From positions 1-63,432 of the forward strand of contig CANQWA010000013.1 in assembly GCA_947627445.1 (NCBI GenBank): DNA of 63,432 nt. The letters run 5' to 3'. How positions within the stretch are numbered: the stretch's first letter is position 1; each line of letters starts with the position of its first letter. The notes under the pieces were generated by a model that searched no databases, was not told where the DNA came from, and saw only the letters and a list, made by a program, of their open reading frames with translations. This DNA is from an uncultured Ruminococcus sp. (GTDB lineage: Bacteria > Bacillota > Clostridia > Oscillospirales > Ruminococcaceae). Positions 60,426-63,432 of the stretch are shown piece by piece. A program made the translations under genes and the position numbers.

Positions 60426-62675
60426 ATGAAAAAAGCAATCAAAACAAGGGTGATTACATTGGTTATGTCAGCAACAATGTTGCTTTCGGCGTTGCCTTTT
60501 CCGGTATCTGCTACAGAGCAGCTCAGCTATGCGGATGCAGTAGAAACACTGGATAACGGCATCAAGATCAGTGCCGACAGCATAAGCACTGAAAACTACA
60601 AAGATACACGTTTTAACAATCCTATTTCTCCTGACTTTTATTGTGCCGACCCAACAGCAGTTGAGTATAATGGCAGACTTTATGTTTACGGAACAAACGA
60701 CCATCAACAGTTTGAGGAAGCTGGTCCTGATGTAGACAATACCTATGAAAAAATAAAATCCCTGCTGGTCTTTTCCACTGATGATATGGTAAACTGGACA
60801 TATCACGGTGAAATAAATGTGGGCGAAATAGCACCGTGGATAACGGCATCATGGGCACCTTCTATTGTGTCACGAGAGGAAGCAGACGGAAAAACACATT
60901 TTTACCTGTACTTCTCAAACAGCGGTGTTGGTACGGGTGTTATTACATCAACTGACCCTGTAACAGGCTGGACAGACCCACTTGGACATTGCCTTGTAAC
61001 CGGAGATACACCGGGGTTAAGTGATTGCCCGAATCCGTTTGACCCGGGTGCAGTTATTGATGATAACGGAGTCGGCTGGCTTTCGTTTGGTGCGGGAAAG
61101 GCTTCTGACGGTACAGACTATATGCCTAACTCCGTCCGTATTGTGAAGTTAGGCGATGATATGTTATCATTTGCAAGTGATTTTGAAAAGATACCTGCTC
61201 CCTATTCATTTGAAGCAAGTGAATTAAATTACATCAATGGCACTTATGTCTACACATATTGCAGCGATTGGAACGACCACAGTGAACAATGGGATTTTGA
61301 ATGTCCTGCTCCCGGCGGTTGCGGAATGGTTTATATGACAACAAAAACACCGCTTGACCCGGATAGCTGGAAGATGATGGGTGAATGTTTCAAACAGCCC
61401 GGCGAAGTTGGTTTTGATTACTCAAATAATCATACACATATGCAGAAATTCAAGAGCAAGTGGTATATGTTCTATCATACGCTTATGCTCAAACACGGTA
61501 TGGGTATCACAGGCTCTTACAGAAGTATGGGTGTTGACGAGATTTCTGTCGATGAAGAAAATGTTGTAATTGAGGACACAGGCGGTACGAAAAAAGGAGC
61601 TGAACAGAATGGAGTGTTTAGCCCTTATGAAACACATTCCGCTGCCGAGCTTGCAGGTACAGCACAGATTGATTATGACGTAACTGACCCGTATGCACCA
61701 ATTGTCATTGCAAAACAAACAGGTTCGTGGACGGCTGTCCGTGATGTGCAGTTTACCGAATCGCAATCTTCTGAACCGTCTTCCTCTGCTGAACTTGTGC
61801 AGACAAACATTGATACTATTCAGTACAATATCACCGTTACAAGCCTTGATTCCCCGACAACAATAACAATGTACGCCACGGCACAAAACGGTACTAAGAG
61901 CGAAGGCTCTGTCGAAGTCACAGGAAAGGGAAAATACACGGTTACGCTTGATATGAACAATGCAAAAGGCTTTCAGATCGTCGGCGGTTTTACGGCAGAA
62001 AATGAAACACCTATAACACTTGAAGTTGATTCAATTGTTCTCAATGGAAAGTACAATATTGCTGTTTCCTCCGAACTGACAAACACTCGTGAATGGGCTG
62101 ACGGTTTGCGTAACATCTGGAACGGCTTTTCAGATGGTGAATCTGTTTACACCGATGATTACGCAGTCTTAAAGTATATCAAGGCTGATGATGCCATTGA
62201 ATTTTTCGCAGCAGAAAATATGAAAAACGCTGACGATGCTCCACTTGTGGAAAATCCGCTTTCTTTTGTGGCAAAGGTGAAAGGAACAGGCAGTATTGAA
62301 GTGCATCTTGATGAACCGACAGGTGATATTCTGACAAGCATTGCATTTGATTCCCCTAATGATTTTACAAACGTATTCGGTCAGCCAATCAGCAATATCG
62401 GAGGTACACACGATTTGTATTTCGTGTACTCTGATAAAGGAATTTCAATGCAGTCATGGACATTTGCAGAAACTGATGAATCCGCAAACATACTTATGGG
62501 TGATGTGAATGCAGATGGACAATTCACTGTTGCCGATGCAGTACTGTTTCAGAAATGGCTTTTAGCTGTACCGGATACAAAACTCGCTAACTGGAAAGCT
62601 TCTGATTTTTGCAAAGATAACAAACTTGATGTATTTGATCTCTGCCTGATGAAGCGTGAACTTCTGAATGAATAA
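60426..62675 (+). CDS. Dockerin-bearing GH43 enzyme with C-terminal beta domain
   Basis: 749 residues. AGGAGG precedes the ATG. Signal peptide ~1-29. GH43 five-bladed propeller ~60-400: base Asp in DFYCADPTAV, pKa-modulating Asp in NPFDPGAVIDD, and acid Glu in SFEASELNYING. A beta-rich region (~425-560) and a CBM6-like module (~560-690) with GTGSIEVHLDEPTGD and the GTHDLYFVYSDKG ending follow. Dockerin ~695-749 (GDVNADGQFTVADAVLFQKW; DVFDLCLMKREL). Likely an arabinofuranosidase or xylosidase acting on hemicellulose side chains. Its dockerin matches the LRR protein's class, not that of the GH9s. Confidence 0.93.
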   Translation: MKKAIKTRVITLVMSATMLLSALPFPVSATEQLSYADAVETLDNGIKISADSISTENYKDTRFNNPISPDFYCADPTAVEYNGRLYVYGTNDHQQFEEAGPDVDNTYEKIKSLLVFSTDDMVNWTYHGEINVGEIAPWITASWAPSIVSREEADGKTHFYLYFSNSGVGTGVITSTDPVTGWTDPLGHCLVTGDTPGLSDCPNPFDPGAVIDDNGVGWLSFGAGKASDGTDYMPNSVRIVKLGDDMLSFASDFEKIPAPYSFEASELNYINGTYVYTYCSDWNDHSEQWDFECPAPGGCGMVYMTTKTPLDPDSWKMMGECFKQPGEVGFDYSNNHTHMQKFKSKWYMFYHTLMLKHGMGITGSYRSMGVDEISVDEENVVIEDTGGTKKGAEQNGVFSPYETHSAAELAGTAQIDYDVTDPYAPIVIAKQTGSWTAVRDVQFTESQSSEPSSSAELVQTNIDTIQYNITVTSLDSPTTITMYATAQNGTKSEGSVEVTGKGKYTVTLDMNNAKGFQIVGGFTAENETPITLEVDSIVLNGKYNIAVSSELTNTREWADGLRNIWNGFSDGESVYTDDYAVLKYIKADDAIEFFAAENMKNADDAPLVENPLSFVAKVKGTGSIEVHLDEPTGDILTSIAFDSPNDFTNVFGQPISNIGGTHDLYFVYSDKGISMQSWTFAETDESANILMGDVNADGQFTVADAVLFQKWLLAVPDTKLANWKASDFCKDNKLDVFDLCLMKRELLNE

Positions 62676-62687
62676 AATACTTCCTGT

Positions 62688-62732
62688 CAGGCTGGAATCC
62701 CCGTAAGAATTTCTTACGGGGATTCCAGCCTG
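62688..62732. terminator. Perfect hairpin terminator between GH43 and transposase
   Basis: CAGGCTGGAATCCCCGTAAG and its complement form a >20-bp perfect stem with a tiny loop. A T tract is present on the minus strand side (TTTTTTGACAGG), so it would terminate the transposase and block read-through from both sides. Confidence 0.75.
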
Positions 62733-62821
62733 TCAAAAAAGCCCTCAATTCAGCATAGTTGAAACGAAATACGGACTCAAAAAACGGAATAAATATCGAA
62801 AAAGCAAGTAAAAGCCCTCCA

Positions 62822-63432
62822 TCAAGCAGCATGGAGGGCGAACTTTTTGAGATTCATGGCAGCAAATTTAAGCCTGACCCATTTGGAAACCTGAGCCAAG
62901 CCACGAAAGAGCGTGTAACGCATACCATGCTTTTCTTTCGCATCGGCGAAACAACGCTCAATTGTTTCTTTTCGTTTTTCATAAAGTGATCGGATTCCAG
63001 GTGTATGCCGATAATCCTCCACAAGCTCCATGTAATCCATCCAGATATGTTTTGTGACGATTTTCTGATGGTTTTTGCTATTGGTGCATTTGCTTCGGCT
63101 TGGACATATTTCACATACACATGGATCGCTTTTGAATTCTTTGTAACCTTCACGATTGGTTGTGGAAAACTTCAGAACATGATTTTCAGGGCAGATTACG
63201 CAGTCATAATAGGCATCATAAACATACTCATATGGCTTAAAATAGCCATCTTTACTCATTGGTCTCTTGTAGGGCATGGATGGAATTCTTCCGCTGTCTA
63301 TGATTTCTTTGGCAATTGCCGGTATTTTATACCCTGCATCAGCGACTACGACCGTTATTTGTGGAAAATGTTCTGTCAGGCGATCATAAAAATCAAAGAA
63401 CGCCACACTGTCATGTACATTACCCGGTGTTA
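62822..63432 (-). mobile_element. IS1182-family transposase, partial (N-terminus beyond window)
   Basis: The frame is open to the right edge and lacks its N-terminus. It reads VVVADAGYKIPAIAKEII (second catalytic Asp), a Cys cluster CPENHVL ... CEICPSRSKC and the C-terminal ETIERCFADAKEKHGMRYT with the catalytic Glu. This is the layout of IS1182-type DDE transposases. The part seen (203 codons) shows no frameshift. Its end overlaps a hairpin GCCCTCCAT/ATGGAGGGC (62813-62838). Confidence 0.88.

Overview
The window looks like a chromosome segment of a cellulolytic Ruminococcus-type Firmicute (Oscillospiraceae). The evidence is three secreted, dockerin-bearing proteins with enzyme or carbohydrate-binding domains (two GH9 endoglucanases and a GH43), a dockerin-bearing BspA-like repeat protein, Thr-rich linkers, Gram-positive type ribosome binding sites, TTGACA-17-TATAAT promoters, and TPP and SAM-I riboswitches. 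No species is claimed. I saw no rRNA, tRNA or CRISPR array.

Layout. 1-4.4 kb: a partial secreted protein, a DRE-TIM aldolase-like enzyme, then a glutamine-synthetase-like gene (three predicted metal ligands replaced by Arg/Lys) followed by an ANTAR antiterminator with a degenerate receiver domain. 4.5-12.1 kb: one apparent operon: a secreted transglutaminase-like protein, a 50-aa precursor-like peptide, an HPr-kinase-like protein, PqqD, an S26 peptidase, an ABC exporter and a nucleotidyltransferase. This is a lasso-peptide-like set without a cyclase. 12.2-18.2 kb: glgB and a divergent TetR regulator, class II aldolase, and a hybrid histidine kinase. 18.3-24.8 kb: a complete thiSFGH-tenI-thiEDC operon under a TPP riboswitch. 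25-29.5 kb: a cytoplasmic TIM-barrel hydrolase, a zinc-ribbon protein, an FNT-type channel and a YgjP-like metallopeptidase. 29.7-36.3 kb: two GH9 cellulosomal enzymes. 36.4-43.9 kb: metK under a SAM-I riboswitch, a GHL10 lipoprotein, fhs, tsaE-tsaB, rpiB-upp. 44.1-47.4 kb: an operon resembling B. subtilis ydjI-ydjG-ydjH.

47.8-60.3 kb is a visibly AT-rich accessory island. It starts with a broken ISAs1-type transposase, then carries agrB-agrD without agrC/agrA, an M4 protease interrupted by one in-frame TAG, a BspA-like LRR protein with dockerin, and a papain-like protease with CBM2-like domains. It ends in debris of a conjugative-type element. A GH43-dockerin gene and a partial IS1182 transposase close the window.

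A dispersed hairpin family (AGGCAAACCCGCAC ... GTGCGGGTTTGCCT) occurs six times, always in the same orientation relative to transcription, either at the predicted transcription start or directly at a stop codon. Two copies are long, and one of these is split by a second inverted-repeat element. The candidates most worth following are the pseudo-glutamine-synthetase/ANTAR pair, the cyclase-less lasso-like cluster, the oriented hairpin family, and the orphan agrBD island with a 21-bp-phased direct repeat at its promoter.
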